DNA of 64,000 nt from Microbacterium testaceum (GCF_020781835.1 NZ_JAJGNJ010000005.1:186001-250000), one strand, 5' to 3'; positions 45,787 through 57,260 are shown, counted from the first letter of the stretch. Program-made: numbers and translations. Notes: generated from the sequence alone by a model not told the origin.

Positions 45787-46445
45787 TTCTTCACTCCCGT
45801 CGCGGCCTGGATGCCGCGCTCCTTCGCATAGTCCGACAGCAGGTCACGCAGCAGCCGCCGGCCGCGGTGCAGGCGGCTCATGACCGTGCCGATCGGGGTC
45901 TTCATGATGTCGGCGATCTCCTGGTAGGCGAAGCCCTCGACATCGGCGAGGTACACCGCCAACCGGAAATCCTCGGGGATCGACTGCAGCGCATCCTTCA
46001 CGATGGATGCCGGCATGTGGTCGATCGCTTCGGCCTCGGCCGAACGGGCGCTGGTGGCCGTGGTGGACTCGGCACCGCCGAGCTGCCAGTCCTCGAGATC
46101 GTCGATGGCGCTCTGGTACGGCTCGCGCTGCTTCTTGCGATACGTGTTGATGTAGGTGTTCGTCAGGATGCGGTAGAGCCACGCCTTGAGGTTGGTGCCC
46201 TGCGTGAAGGTCGACCAGGAACCGAAGGCCTTGACGAAGGTCTCCTGCACGAGGTCGGCCGCATCGGCCGGATTGCGCGTCATACGCATCGCCGCCGCGT
46301 AGAGCTGATCCATGAAGGGCAGTGCCTGCTCTTCGAACTGCGCGCGAGGCTCCGTCGCATCTGCCGTGTCGTCCATCAGGCGCAAGTCTACGTCGGGCAC
46401 CTGTTCGGCCCAGCGCAGAACCGGACGCTCGAGAAGTGCAGTCAC
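45783..46445 (-). CDS. sigH: ECF sigma factor SigH/SigR (thiol-oxidative and heat stress)
   Basis: A 220-residue group 4 sigma factor. Region 2 spans [66 protein letters not shown], and region 4 spans [51 protein letters not shown]. Both closely resemble SigR of Streptomyces and SigH of mycobacteria. It drives GGAAT/GTT promoters of thiol-redox and proteostasis genes. The GTG at 46445 with AAAGGGGG upstream was chosen; an ATG about 22 codons later would give a shorter form. A perfect GGAAT-N18-GTT promoter at 46473-46498 implies positive autoregulation. Confidence 0.93.
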   Translation of the reverse strand: MTALLERPVLRWAEQVPDVDLRLMDDTADATEPRAQFEEQALPFMDQLYAAAMRMTRNPADAADLVQETFVKAFGSWSTFTQGTNLKAWLYRILTNTYINTYRKKQREPYQSAIDDLEDWQLGGAESTTATSARSAEAEAIDHMPASIVKDALQSIPEDFRLAVYLADVEGFAYQEIADIMKTPIGTVMSRLHRGRRLLRDLLSDYAKERGIQAATGVKK

Positions 46446-46463
46446 GTGTCGTCCCCCTTTCAG

Positions 46464-46469
46464 TAGGGT
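46464..46469 (+). promoter_or_regulatory. -10 element of aroA
   Basis: TAGGGT, eight bases before the aroA ATG. It overlaps the divergent sigH transcription start region. Confidence 0.45.
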
Positions 46470-46472
46470 AGG

Positions 46473-46498
46473 AACCGATGAGCGCCCACGGGTATTCC
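46473..46498 (-). promoter_or_regulatory. SigH/SigR-type autoregulatory promoter of sigH
   Basis: On the minus strand GGAAT (46494-46498) is followed by exactly 18 bases and then GTT (46473-46475), the full SigR/SigH consensus. It lies 28 bases before the sigH GTG and covers the aroA start codon on the other strand. Confidence 0.85.
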
Positions 46499-47821
46499 CC
46501 CCTCTCCCCGACCGCCGCACCGCGCGGCGAGTGGGTCGCGCCCGTCGCGGTCGGACCGGTGGATGCCACCGTCACGGTGCCCGGATCCAAGTCGCTCACC
46601 AACCGCGAGCTGGTGCTGGCCGCCCTGGCCGACGGACCGGGCGTGCTGCAGGCACCTCTGCATTCGGACGACTCGGCGCGCATGATCGAGTCGCTGCGGG
46701 CCCTCGGCGTCGGTATCGAGGAGCTCGACGAGGGATCGCCGTACGGGCCCGACCTGCGCGTCACCCCCGCTGCGGCGTTCACCGGCGGCACGACCGTCGA
46801 CTGCGGTCAGGCCGGCACCGTCATGCGCTTCGTCACCCCCGTCGCCGGCCTCGCTCGGGGCGACGTCTACGTCACCGCGCACGAGAGCGCCCTGCACCGC
46901 CCGATGGGCGCGATGGTCTCGGCGCTGCGCGAGGTGGGCGTGGACATCGACGACAGCGGCAGCTGGACGCTGCCCTTCACCGTCCGCGGGCACGGGCACG
47001 TGCGCGGCGGTGAGGTCGAGATCGACGCGAGCCAGTCGAGCCAGTTCGTCTCGGGGCTGCTTCTCGCCGCCCCCCGCTTCGACGTCGGACTGCACCTGCG
47101 TCACGTGGGGACGCGACTGCCGAGCATCCCGCACATCGACATGACCGTCGAGGCCCTCGCGCGCCGTGGCGTCCACGTCGAGCGCCCCGCCGCGGGTGAG
47201 TGGATCGTCCCCGCCGGACCGATCCGCGCGAAGGACGTCGCCATCGAGCCCGACCTCTCCAACGCCGCCCCCTTCCTCGTGGCGGCGATGGTCACGGGCG
47301 GATCGGTGTCGGTCACGGGATGGCCCGCCCACAGCACCCAGCCGGGTGCGTTGCTCCCCGAGATCCTCGGCGAGATGGGCGCCCACGTGCATCGGCGCGG
47401 CGGCGCGCTCACCGTGACCGCCGGCGAGGCGATCCTCGGCGCCGAGCTGGATCTGTCGGCTGCGGGCGAGCTCGCTCCGACGATCTTCGGTCTCGCGGCC
47501 TTCGCCGACGGCCCCACGACACTGCACGGTATCGGGCACATCCGCGGGCACGAGACCGACCGTATCGCCGCGCTCGTGGGCAACCTCCGCGGTCTGGGCG
47601 GCGAGGCCCACGAGCTCGAGGACGGCATCCGCATCGTCCCGGCGCCGCTGCGCGGGGGCCAGTGGAAGGCGCACCACGATCACCGTATGGCCACCACCGG
47701 CGCGCTCATCGGGCTGCGCGTCCCCGGTGTCGTGATCGACGACATCGGCACGACGGCCAAGACCCTCCCGCAGTTCGCGGCCCTCTGGCAGACGATGCTG
47801 GGCACGGATGCCACGGGCTGA
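46478..47821 (+). CDS. aroA: 3-phosphoshikimate 1-carboxyvinyltransferase (EPSP synthase)
   Basis: A 447-residue EPSP synthase, the sixth step of the shikimate pathway, joining phosphoenolpyruvate to shikimate-3-phosphate. It has [22 protein letters not shown] (the K-S-x-T-N-R substrate loop), [39 protein letters not shown] (with Q-A-G-T and the R-P-M/L-x-P-like site), and [25 protein letters not shown] and [17 protein letters not shown] near the end. The glyphosate-critical segment reads [11 protein letters not shown] where class I enzymes have GNAGTAMRP, so sensitivity may differ. The ATG at 46478 has AGGA upstream. rsgA follows after 3 bases. Confidence 0.95.
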   Translation: MSAHGYSPLSPTAAPRGEWVAPVAVGPVDATVTVPGSKSLTNRELVLAALADGPGVLQAPLHSDDSARMIESLRALGVGIEELDEGSPYGPDLRVTPAAAFTGGTTVDCGQAGTVMRFVTPVAGLARGDVYVTAHESALHRPMGAMVSALREVGVDIDDSGSWTLPFTVRGHGHVRGGEVEIDASQSSQFVSGLLLAAPRFDVGLHLRHVGTRLPSIPHIDMTVEALARRGVHVERPAAGEWIVPAGPIRAKDVAIEPDLSNAAPFLVAAMVTGGSVSVTGWPAHSTQPGALLPEILGEMGAHVHRRGGALTVTAGEAILGAELDLSAAGELAPTIFGLAAFADGPTTLHGIGHIRGHETDRIAALVGNLRGLGGEAHELEDGIRIVPAPLRGGQWKAHHDHRMATTGALIGLRVPGVVIDDIGTTAKTLPQFAALWQTMLGTDATG

Positions 47822-47824
47822 CGC

Positions 47825-48886
47825 GTGAGCTGGCTCGACGACGCGGCCGACGACGACGACCTCGAGTTCGACGAGTCGTCGGTCCGGGTCCGCCCGAACC
47901 CGAAGGCCAACCGGCCACGCACCAAGCGTCGCCCCGCGCACGCCGACGCGCGCATCGCGCGGGTCCTGGGCGTGGACCGTGGCCGCTACACGGTCCTCGT
48001 CGACGAGGACGGCCCCGACGAGCGCCGAGTCCTCGCCACGCGTGCGCGGGAGCTGCGCAAACAGCCCATCGTCAACGGCGATCGGGCGCGGGTGGTCGGC
48101 GACCTGTCCGGCGCCGAGGGGACGCTGGGCCGCATCGTCGGCATCGAGGAGCGCACGTCGCTGCTGCGCCGGAGCGCCGATGACACCGACCAGGTCGAGC
48201 GCGTCATCGTGGCCAACGCCGACCAGATGCTCATCGTCGTGGCCGCGGCCGACCCCGAACCCCGCGAGCGGCTGGTCGACCGCTACCTCGTGGCGGCCCT
48301 CGATGCCGGCATCCGTCCCCTGCTCGTCGTCACCAAGACCGATCTCGCCGACCCGAGCGAGTTCCTCGCGCACTTCGACGGGGTCGACCTGCGGGTGTTC
48401 ACCAGCGGCCAGGGCGACATGCCGCTCGAGCGGATCGGGGAGGCCCTGGCGGGGCACTCCACCGTGTTCGTCGGGCACTCCGGCGTCGGCAAGTCGACCC
48501 TCGTGAACGCCCTCACGGGCTCCGAGCGGGCGATCGGCCACGTCAACGAGGTGACGGGCCGCGGACGCCACACCTCGTCGTCGGCGGTCTCGCTCCGCTA
48601 CCGCGGGCCCGCCGGGTCGGGCTGGGTCATCGACACCCCCGGCGTCCGATCCTTCGGGCTGGGGCACGTCGACCCCGCCAACGTGCTCGCCGCTTTCACC
48701 GACCTCGCCGAGATCGCCCAGGAGTGCCCGCGCGGCTGTACGCATCTGCCCGACGCCCCGGACTGCGCGATCATCGAGGCGGTGGCATCCGGTCGCCTCG
48801 GTCCGGGCGGAGCGGCGCGACTGGATTCGCTGCAGAGGCTTCTCACGACGTTCCAGTCGATCGAGCGTTCTAGGCTGGAGGGGTGA
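47825..48886 (+). CDS. rsgA: Ribosome small-subunit-dependent GTPase A
   Basis: A 353-residue circularly permuted GTPase. After an N-terminal OB fold come LVVTKTDLADP (G4), FVGHSGVGKSTLVNAL (G1), RGRHTSSSAVSLRY (G2) and DTPGVRSFGL (G3), in the permuted G4-G1-G2-G3 order, then a zinc-binding CPRGCTHLPDAPDCAIIEA with C-x4-C-x-H-x6-C spacing. RsgA checks late maturation of the 30S subunit. The start is GTG 47825, three bases after the aroA stop. The last codons overlap the bcp start by 4 nt. Confidence 0.95.
   Translation: MSWLDDAADDDDLEFDESSVRVRPNPKANRPRTKRRPAHADARIARVLGVDRGRYTVLVDEDGPDERRVLATRARELRKQPIVNGDRARVVGDLSGAEGTLGRIVGIEERTSLLRRSADDTDQVERVIVANADQMLIVVAAADPEPRERLVDRYLVAALDAGIRPLLVVTKTDLADPSEFLAHFDGVDLRVFTSGQGDMPLERIGEALAGHSTVFVGHSGVGKSTLVNALTGSERAIGHVNEVTGRGRHTSSSAVSLRYRGPAGSGWVIDTPGVRSFGLGHVDPANVLAAFTDLAEIAQECPRGCTHLPDAPDCAIIEAVASGRLGPGGAARLDSLQRLLTTFQSIERSRLEG
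48871..48876 (+). promoter_or_regulatory. Possible internal promoter for bcp
   Basis: TAGGCT inside the end of rsgA, six bases (GGAGGG) before the bcp GTG. The same GGAGGG is also a good Shine-Dalgarno, so bcp may be read both in the operon and from its own start. Confidence 0.4.
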
Positions 48887-49356
48887 CGACCCTCGAAGCC
48901 GGCCAGGCCGCCCCCGATTTCACCCTGCTCGACCAGGACGAGCACCCCGTCTCGCTCGGCGACTTCCGCGGTCGCCGCGTGATCTTGTACTTCTACCCCG
49001 CTGCGCAGACGCCGGGCTGCACGACGCAGGCGTGCGACTTCCGTGACAGCCTCGCCTCTCTGCAGGGCGCGGGCTACACCGTTCTCGGCGTCTCCCGCGA
49101 CACCCCCGAGAAGCTGCGCGCCTTCCGCGACAGCGACGGCCTGACCTTCCCGCTGCTGAGCGACCCCGATCACGCCGTGCACGAGGCCTACGGCGCGTGG
49201 GGCGAGAAGCAGAACTACGGCAAGACCGTCACCGGCGTCCTGCGCTCGACCTTCGTGATCGACGAAGAGGGCCGCATCGTCGAAGCGCAGTACAACGTCA
49301 AGGCCACCGGCCACGTCGCCCGCCTGCGCAAGACGCTGGGTCTCGCCGCGGCCTGA
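48883..49356 (+). CDS. bcp: Thioredoxin-dependent peroxiredoxin (BCP/PrxQ)
   Basis: A 157-residue peroxiredoxin. YPAAQTPGCTTQACDFRDS holds the peroxidatic Cys and, five residues later, the resolving Cys (C-T-T-Q-A-C), the mark of the PrxQ/BCP class with an intramolecular disulfide. VLGVSRDTPEKLRAF and FPLLSDPDHAVHEAYGAWGEK are family features. The start of this motif reads YFYPAAQTPGC instead of the usual YFYPKDDTPGC. It reduces hydrogen and organic peroxides using thioredoxin. The GTG overlaps the rsgA stop (GTGA). Confidence 0.94.
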   Translation: MTTLEAGQAAPDFTLLDQDEHPVSLGDFRGRRVILYFYPAAQTPGCTTQACDFRDSLASLQGAGYTVLGVSRDTPEKLRAFRDSDGLTFPLLSDPDHAVHEAYGAWGEKQNYGKTVTGVLRSTFVIDEEGRIVEAQYNVKATGHVARLRKTLGLAAA

Positions 49357-49493
49357 CACGGTCTCGTCACCCCGCAGCCGTGCGGTTCGGGGCGTGGGAT
49401 GCCCGGCCCGGACGGGAGATCACGCCCCGCACCCGCAACCGACGCGGGGAACGGATGCCGGAACCCGGCGTCTCGCGCGCGTGATTCCGCGGA

Positions 49494-49874
49494 TCAGACG
49501 TCGTCGCGGCGGCGGGGTGCGGCCGCCCGCACGGCGAGTGCCAGCAGGACGAGGCCGACGACCGCCGGCGCCGCGATCAGGAGCGCTGTGGTCGGGGCAG
49601 CCCACTCCCCCGTGACCGCACCGATCGCGACCGACAGGATCAGCAACTGGGTGACGATGCCGCCCGAGCGGCCTGCGGAGACGTCGCGCGCGGTGGCCAC
49701 GGCGAAGGCGCCGATGGCCGCGGCACCGATGACGGTGAGCACGATGAGCGCGATCGAACTGACGACGGAGTCGGTGTCGCCGCCCACGAGCGCGACCACC
49801 TGCCACCCGGCGAGCGCCAGAACGCCGATCGCCTCGAGCCCGAGGACGAGCGCGGCCAGAAGACGAACCGGCAT
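49494..49874 (-). CDS. Small four-helix membrane protein of unknown function
   Basis: A 126-residue protein with four predicted membrane helices (VRLLAALVLGLEAIGVLALAGWQVVALV; ALIVLTVIGAAAIGAFAVATA; VTQLLILSVAIGAVTG; ALLIAAPAVVGLVLLALAVRAAA) and a basic/acidic tail RRRDDV. No catalytic motif or named family is recognised. Similar small proteins are common in Microbacteriaceae as single genes. The ATG at 49874 is followed upstream by GGAAGGATCGCGG, a usable Shine-Dalgarno. It is convergent with bcp; the 137-bp gap between them holds only a weak GGGGCGTG/CACGCCCC pairing. Confidence 0.7.
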   Translation of the reverse strand: MPVRLLAALVLGLEAIGVLALAGWQVVALVGGDTDSVVSSIALIVLTVIGAAAIGAFAVATARDVSAGRSGGIVTQLLILSVAIGAVTGEWAAPTTALLIAAPAVVGLVLLALAVRAAAPRRRDDV

Positions 49875-50091
49875 GAACCGCGATCCTTCCCGACAAGTGT
49901 TTCCCCGGCGTTGCATCCTGGAAACCTGCCGGTTACCTCTTGATCGGCCGGAAGCGCTGTGGGAGCATGGAAAAAGCCGTGTGCTCCCACAGCGACGTGG
50001 GGCGAGCGATCGCTCGCGTATCCCACCAGGGTACCGGACCCGAACCCCGGTGCCCGCCAACGAATATCTTTCTGCAACAAGGAGCACCCCT

Positions 50092-50340
50092 ATGGATTGG
50101 CGCGACAAAGCAGCCTGCCTGACCGTCGACCCCGAACTGTTCTTCCCCGTGGGCAACACCGGCCCGGCGGTCGACCAGATCGAGAAGGCGAAGTCGGTCT
50201 GCGCGCGTTGCACCGTCACCGAGGTCTGCCTGCAGTACGCCCTCGAGTCCGGCCAGGACTCGGGTGTCTGGGGCGGTCTGTCCGAGGACGAGCGTCGCGC
50301 CCTCAAGCGTCGCGCCGCACGCGCCCGCCGCGCGTCCTGA
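50092..50340 (+). CDS. WhiB-family iron-sulfur transcriptional regulator (WhiB1-like)
   Basis: An 82-residue WhiB-like protein. Four cysteines in the family pattern (Cys9, Cys37, Cys40, Cys46, with C-A-R-C-T-V-T-E-V-C) bind a 4Fe-4S cluster, GVWGGLSEDERRALKRR is the G-V/I-W-G-G turn with a basic C-terminal DNA-contact segment. Length and the DWRDKAACLTVDPELFFPVG start resemble WhiB1, which in mycobacteria is essential, senses nitric oxide and binds the primary sigma factor. Position beside a PdtaS-like kinase gene also matches mycobacterial whiB1. AAGGAG lies 8 bases before the ATG at 50092. Confidence 0.92.
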   Translation: MDWRDKAACLTVDPELFFPVGNTGPAVDQIEKAKSVCARCTVTEVCLQYALESGQDSGVWGGLSEDERRALKRRAARARRAS

Positions 50341-50361
50341 CGCCGCAGCGACGTCGAGAAG

Positions 50362-50392
50362 CCCACCCCTCCGGGGGTGGGTTTCGTCGTTT
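50362..50392 (+). terminator. Rho-independent terminator after whiB
   Basis: CCCACCCC (50362-50369) and GGGGTGGG (50374-50381) form an 8-bp stem, extendable by AAG/TTT pairs, with a TCCG loop, followed by TTTCGTCGTTT. Confidence 0.85.
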
Positions 50393-50417
50393 CCGGGCAG
50401 GACACCGCGCCGCGCTC

Positions 50418-50484
50418 GGTCGGCGATCCGTGCACCCTCAGCGCGGCAGCCCTCGGCCCGACTGAGGGTACGCGAGTCACGGAC
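50418..50484. repeat. Dispersed palindromic element, copy B
   Basis: Inner arms ACCCTCAG (50434-50441) and CTGAGGGT (50462-50469) are perfect. The outer arm GCGATCCGTG (50423-50432) pairs in part with CACGGA (50478-50483). Sequence and order match copy A at 31403-31469. Confidence 0.62.
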
Positions 50485-50534
50485 GATACGCCGGAGCCGA
50501 CGCCCGCGCCGAGCACCCGGCCGCGCCGCACACA

Positions 50535-50599
50535 CTCAGCGATCCGCGCAAACTCCGCACCGCCGCCCCGGACCCACGGAGCGCCAGCGGATCGCTGAG
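50535..50599. repeat. Dispersed palindromic element, copy C
   Basis: A perfect 13-bp inverted repeat: CTCAGCGATCCGC (50535-50547) and GCGGATCGCTGAG (50587-50599), 39 bp apart. It shares its arms with copies A and B. Copies B and C fill most of the 277-bp gap between whiB and the end of the PdtaS-like gene, where no coding region is evident. Confidence 0.75.
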
Positions 50600-50617
50600 G
50601 ATACGCCGCGGAGGGCG

Positions 50618-52114
50618 TCAGGCGGTGACGCGGTCGATGTAGCGCAGCGGGATCTCGATCGTCACCTCGGTGCCGTTGCCCATCAGCGTGTGCCAGTCGA
50701 TCGTTCCCCCCAGCTCTCCCTGGATGAGGGTGCGCACGATCTGCGTGCCGAGCCCGCGGCCGACCTGCCCCTCGGGCAGGCCCACGCCGGTGTCGCGCAC
50801 GCGCACCTCCAGCGTCTCGTCGCTGCGCTCGGCAGAGATCTCGACGTCGCCCTCCTGCCCGGCGAGGCCATGTTCGACGGCGTTGGTGACAAGCTCGGTG
50901 AGAGCGAGCGCGAGCGGCGTGGCGTACTCGCTGGGAAGCGTTCCGAAGCGGCCGGTGGTGCGCGTACGGGCGCGGGTATTGGGCGCGGCGGCGACCTCGG
51001 CGACGAGCTTGAGCACGAGGGCGAACACGTCGTCGAAGTCGACGTTCTGCGCGAGCCCCTCGGACAGGGTGTCGTGGACCACCGCGATCGCCGACACGCG
51101 CCGCATGGCCTGGGTCAAGGCATCCCGCGCCTCGTCGGAGTGCGTGCGTCGCGCCTGGATCCGGAGCAGGGATGCCACGGTCTGCAGGTTGTTCTTGACG
51201 CGGTGGTGGATCTCGCGGATCGTCGCGTCCTTGGTGATGAGCTCCTGCTCCTGGTGGCGGATCTCGGTCACGTCGCGGCTCAGGACGATCGCGCCGATGC
51301 GCGTGCCGCGGTCGCGCAGCGGAATCGTCCGCAGCGACACCTGCACGCCCCGGGCCTCGATGTCGGCGCGCCACGGCGCGCGCCCGGTGACGACGATCGG
51401 CAGCGACTCGTCGACGTCCAGCCGCTTGGCGGGGAGGATCCGCTCGGTCACCTCGGCGAGGGACTCCCCCTCGAGCTCGTCGTCGAAACCCATCCGGTTG
51501 AACGCCGAGAGCGCGTTGGGGCTCGCGAACGTCGTGATGCCGTCGACGTCGAGGCGGATGAGACCGTCCGAGGCGCGCGGGGCGCCGCGACGAGGAGACG
51601 TCGGGGCCTTGAGGTCGGGGAACTCCCCCGAGGCGATCATGCCGAACAGGTCGTCGGCGCAGTCGTTGAAGGTGATCTGCTGACGCGAGGGCGTGCGCGT
51701 CTCCCCGAGGTTGGTGTGGCGGGTGAGGACACCGACCGTCGTCACCGCGTGCCCCTCGCGCGAGAGTTCGCGCACGATCGGCACCGCGCGCACGCGCGTC
51801 GGCGTCTCCTCGAACCAGTCGGGGGACGCCGAGTCGACGATCCTCCCGCTCTGGAAGGCCTCGCGCACCTGCGTCCGCCACTGCGGCCGCACGCGGTCGC
51901 CGACGATGTCGCGGTAGAACAGTGTCGCCGCGCCGCCGGGCCGGGTGTGGGCCACGGCGACGAAGGAGTCGTCGGGGGTCGGCACCCAGATGACGATGTC
52001 GGCGAAAGCGAGGTCGGCCAGCAGCTGACCGTCGCCGGCGAGCCGATGCAACCACTCGATGTCGGCCTCGCTGGAGCGGCCCTGGGCGTAGACGAGTTCG
52101 CTGAGTGTCGACAC
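50618..52114 (-). CDS. pdtaS: PdtaS-like sensor histidine kinase
   Basis: A 498-residue cytosolic kinase. An N-terminal GAF-like domain (about 1-170) and a PAS domain (about 185-300) precede a HisKA_2-type module: TIREIHHRVKNNLQTVASLLRIQARR, with the phospho-His in H-H-R-V-K-N-N-L, then an HATPase_c domain with ELVTNAVEHG, VRDTGVGLPEG and GLGTQIVRTLI. This is the layout of mycobacterial PdtaS, whose partner PdtaR is an ANTAR antiterminator; no pdtaR is in the window. The GTG at 52114 has TAGGGT six bases upstream, so it is probably leaderless. Confidence 0.92.
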   Translation of the reverse strand: MSTLSELVYAQGRSSEADIEWLHRLAGDGQLLADLAFADIVIWVPTPDDSFVAVAHTRPGGAATLFYRDIVGDRVRPQWRTQVREAFQSGRIVDSASPDWFEETPTRVRAVPIVRELSREGHAVTTVGVLTRHTNLGETRTPSRQQITFNDCADDLFGMIASGEFPDLKAPTSPRRGAPRASDGLIRLDVDGITTFASPNALSAFNRMGFDDELEGESLAEVTERILPAKRLDVDESLPIVVTGRAPWRADIEARGVQVSLRTIPLRDRGTRIGAIVLSRDVTEIRHQEQELITKDATIREIHHRVKNNLQTVASLLRIQARRTHSDEARDALTQAMRRVSAIAVVHDTLSEGLAQNVDFDDVFALVLKLVAEVAAAPNTRARTRTTGRFGTLPSEYATPLALALTELVTNAVEHGLAGQEGDVEISAERSDETLEVRVRDTGVGLPEGQVGRGLGTQIVRTLIQGELGGTIDWHTLMGNGTEVTIEIPLRYIDRVTA

Positions 52115-52120
52115 CCTCTC

Positions 52121-52126
52121 ACCCTA
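52121..52126 (-). promoter_or_regulatory. -10 element for leaderless pdtaS
   Basis: TAGGGT on the minus strand, six bases before the GTG at 52114. Confidence 0.58.
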
Positions 52127-52276
52127 AGCCGCGAAGACCGCCGCGCCGGGACGACGCCGAACACGGGGATGCCGCCAGGCCCGGGAATCCGCGGGGGCGG
52201 TCGTCGGCCGCGGGTGGGTGGGTGAAGAGCGCGGGTGAAACGCCCGTCCCGGCAACTCGGGGGACATGATGATCGC

Positions 52277-52526
52277 GTGCCGGAGGCACCCTCACCTCCA
52301 GACCGGTTCGTGGACCCGGAATCCTTGCCCGGATGGGGGAGGTCGATGTCGCGGCGGTGCTCGCGCTCGTCGCCGAGGGAGTCGTGCGCGGCGTGCGGAC
52401 CGGCAGCGGCGGAGGTGGCGCATCGAGGTCGCCAGCATCGAGGCGTACCTCGACGATCAGGCCGAGAACGCGCGACCGAGCGCGCTGTGGGAGCCGTCGC
52501 CGGGCGCCGGCTTCCCCGAGCCGTAG
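52277..52526 (+). pseudogene. Helix-turn-helix (BldC/excisionase-like) gene with two apparent frameshifts
   Basis: Three reading frames in succession give one coherent protein. From GTG 52277 comes VPEAPSPPDRFVDPESL; from about 52331 a second frame gives MGEVDVAAVLALVAEGVVRG then VRTGSGG; from about 52424 a third frame gives WRIEVASIEAYLDDQAENA and ends at TAG 52524-52526. Adding one base near the CCC at about 52329 and one near GGCGGAGG at about 52420 would restore an 83-residue MerR/excisionase-type DNA-binding protein with a typical V-x-x-L-V-x-x-G-x-L-x-x-x-R-I-x-x-x-W-R-I-x-x-x-x-I-x-x-Y-L-x-D core. Either the gene is truly broken or the sequence has two single-base omissions in G/C runs. 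Confidence 0.72.
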
Positions 52527-52677
52527 GCCGGGGCGACGTGCACCACCCCGCCCGATCCCCCGCGGTGTTCACCCGCGGCGCCTCCCTGAGGCACGCTCAG
52601 CCGCGCCTCGCCTCCCTCACTCGGGTCGTCCTACGGTCGTGCCACTGTTCCACCGGCACCCCTCACGGAAGTCCCCC

Positions 52678-53109
52678 ATGCCCGTTCCCCTCCCGTACGG
52701 CTCGCAGCATGCCTCAGCGGCGGCCCGATCCGACGCCTTCTTCGCTCCGCAACGCACCTCGTCCGACCGCCTCCCCTCCGCCGAGGTGTTCACCCGCAAC
52801 GTCGTGCGGGGCGTCCTCGAGGTGTTCGCCGGCGTACGGGAGGCCGAGCAACTGGCGCGCTGGACCACCGAGGAGGTCTACCGAGCCGTCGTCGTGCGGG
52901 CCGGCCTGGCAGCGCGGGCCCGCAGCGCCCGTCGGATGCCGGCACCCCGAGACGTGCACGAGATCCGATCCGTCCACCTCTTCTCCCCCGCGGACGGCGT
53001 CGTCGAAGCCACGGTCATCGCCTCGGCGCGCACCCGCACGCGGGCGATCGCCCTCCGGATCGAAGGTCTCGACGGCCGCTGGCGCGTGACCGCGCTCGCG
53101 CTGCTATGA
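52678..53109 (+). CDS. Rv3235 family protein
   Basis: A 143-residue protein matching the actinobacterial Rv3235 family: a disordered N-terminus of about 35 residues, then VFTRNVVRGVLEVFAGVREAEQLARWTTEEVYRAVVVRAGLAARA and a beta-rich end HEIRSVHLFSPADGVVEATVIASARTRTRAIALRIEGLDGRWRVTALAL. The fold looks like a small alpha+beta (NTF2-like) domain by pattern, but no function is established. In mycobacteria and relatives this gene lies beside secA, as here (with one aminotransferase gene between). The ATG at 52678 was chosen as the first ATG compatible with the family start. The 151 bp before it hold nothing recognisable. Confidence 0.8.
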   Translation: MPVPLPYGSQHASAAARSDAFFAPQRTSSDRLPSAEVFTRNVVRGVLEVFAGVREAEQLARWTTEEVYRAVVVRAGLAARARSARRMPAPRDVHEIRSVHLFSPADGVVEATVIASARTRTRAIALRIEGLDGRWRVTALALL

Positions 53110-53116
53110 CGGGCTG

Positions 53117-54343
53117 TCAGGGCCGCCAGGACGCGAGGAAGTTGCCGAGGCGCTCGATGGCATCCGAGATCACGCGGGCCTCGGGGAGCGTGACGATCCG
53201 CACGTGGTCGGTCGTGGGCCAGTTGAAGCCCGATCCCTGCACGATGAGCACGTGCTCGGCCACGAGGAAGTCGCGCACGAACTGGGCGTCGTCCGGGATC
53301 TCGTACACCTCCGGGTCGAAGCGCGGGAACGCGTACAGCGCGCCGCGCGGCAGCACGCACGAGACGCCCGGGATCGCCTCGAGCCCCTTCCATGCGGCAT
53401 CCCGCTGTTCGTGCAGACGTCCCGTCGGGGCCACGAGCGCATCGATCGACTGCACGCCCGACAGCGCCGCCTGCACCGCGAACTGGGCGGGGACGTTCGG
53501 GCACAGGCGCGTGGATGCCAGCAGGTTGATGCCCTGCAGGAAACCGGCGGCGTGCTCCTTCGGCCCCGTGATCACGAGCCAGCCCGACCGGTAACCGGCC
53601 ACCCGGTACGTCTTGGACAGGCCGTTGAAGGTCAGCACGAGCAGGTCGGGGGCGACGGTGGCCATCGGGATGTGGACAGCGTCGTCGAAAACGATGCGGT
53701 CGTAGATCTCGTCGGCGAGGACGAGCAGCGAATGCTCGCGGGCGATCGCCGCGATCCCCTCGAGCACCTCACGCGAGTACACCGCTCCCGTGGGGTTGTT
53801 GGGGTTGATCACCACGATGGCCTTCGTGCGCGGCGTGATCTTCGAGCGGATGTCCTCGAGGTCGGGCTGCCACTCGCGCGACTCGTCGCACAGGTAGTGC
53901 ACGGGCGTCCCGCCGCCCAGGCTCGTCATCGCCGTCCACAACGGATAGTCCGGCGCGGGGATCAGCACCTCGTCGCCCTCGTCGAGCAGGGCCTGCATCG
54001 TCATCGTGATCAGCTCGGAGACACCGTTGCCCAGGTACACGTGATCGGGGTCGACGTGCGGGAACCCGGGTTCCTCCTCGTAACGCGAGACCACCGCACG
54101 GCGGGCCGACAGGATGCCGCGGCTGTCGCTGTAGCCGTGCGCGTGGGGCACGGAGGCCATCATGTCGCGCACGATCTGATGCGGCGCCTCGAAACCGAAG
54201 ATCGCCGGGTTGCCCGTGTTGAGCTTGAGGATCGAATGCCCCTCGGCCTCGAGTCGATCGGCCTCGACGAGGGCCTCCCCGCGGATCTCGTAGAGGACGT
54301 CCTTCAACTTCGACGACTGATCGAGGGGGCGCAACGGGCTCAT
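53117..54343 (-). CDS. PLP-dependent aminotransferase (AlaA/alanine-transaminase-like)
   Basis: A 408-residue fold-type I, class I/II aminotransferase. ILKLNTGNPAIFGFEAP at the start (L-N-x-G-N-P) and HAHGYSDSRGILSARRAV are typical of the AlaA/AspC group of Rv0337c. INPNNPTGAVYSREVL, ADEIYDRIVFDD and the Schiff-base Lys in FNGLSKTYRVAGYRSGW are all intact. It probably transaminates alanine or aromatic donors with 2-oxoglutarate. The ATG at 54343 has TATCCT six bases upstream and no Shine-Dalgarno. It is convergent with the Rv3235-like gene, with only 7 bp between. Confidence 0.92.
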   Translation of the reverse strand: MSPLRPLDQSSKLKDVLYEIRGEALVEADRLEAEGHSILKLNTGNPAIFGFEAPHQIVRDMMASVPHAHGYSDSRGILSARRAVVSRYEEEPGFPHVDPDHVYLGNGVSELITMTMQALLDEGDEVLIPAPDYPLWTAMTSLGGGTPVHYLCDESREWQPDLEDIRSKITPRTKAIVVINPNNPTGAVYSREVLEGIAAIAREHSLLVLADEIYDRIVFDDAVHIPMATVAPDLLVLTFNGLSKTYRVAGYRSGWLVITGPKEHAAGFLQGINLLASTRLCPNVPAQFAVQAALSGVQSIDALVAPTGRLHEQRDAAWKGLEAIPGVSCVLPRGALYAFPRFDPEVYEIPDDAQFVRDFLVAEHVLIVQGSGFNWPTTDHVRIVTLPEARVISDAIERLGNFLASWRP

Positions 54344-54349
54344 CGCCTC

Positions 54350-54355
54350 AGGATA
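54350..54355 (-). promoter_or_regulatory. -10 element for leaderless aminotransferase gene
   Basis: TATCCT on the minus strand, six bases before the ATG at 54343. Confidence 0.6.
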
Positions 54356-54407
54356 TCCCCGGGCCGAACCGGCCAATCGACCACGCGTGGCCCTCCCCGA
54401 ACCGACG

Positions 54408-54446
54408 GATGCCGTGCCCCCGCGAGTCGGCGGGGGGCACGGCATC
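54408..54446 (-). terminator. Hairpin terminator after secA
   Basis: GATGCCGTGCCCCC (54408-54421) pairs perfectly with GGGGGCACGGCATC (54433-54446), 14 bp, 11-nt loop. It lies just past the secA stop. No T-tract is present. Confidence 0.72.
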
Positions 54447-54458
54447 CGGGGGTGGACG

Positions 54459-57260
<2,802 letters not shown>

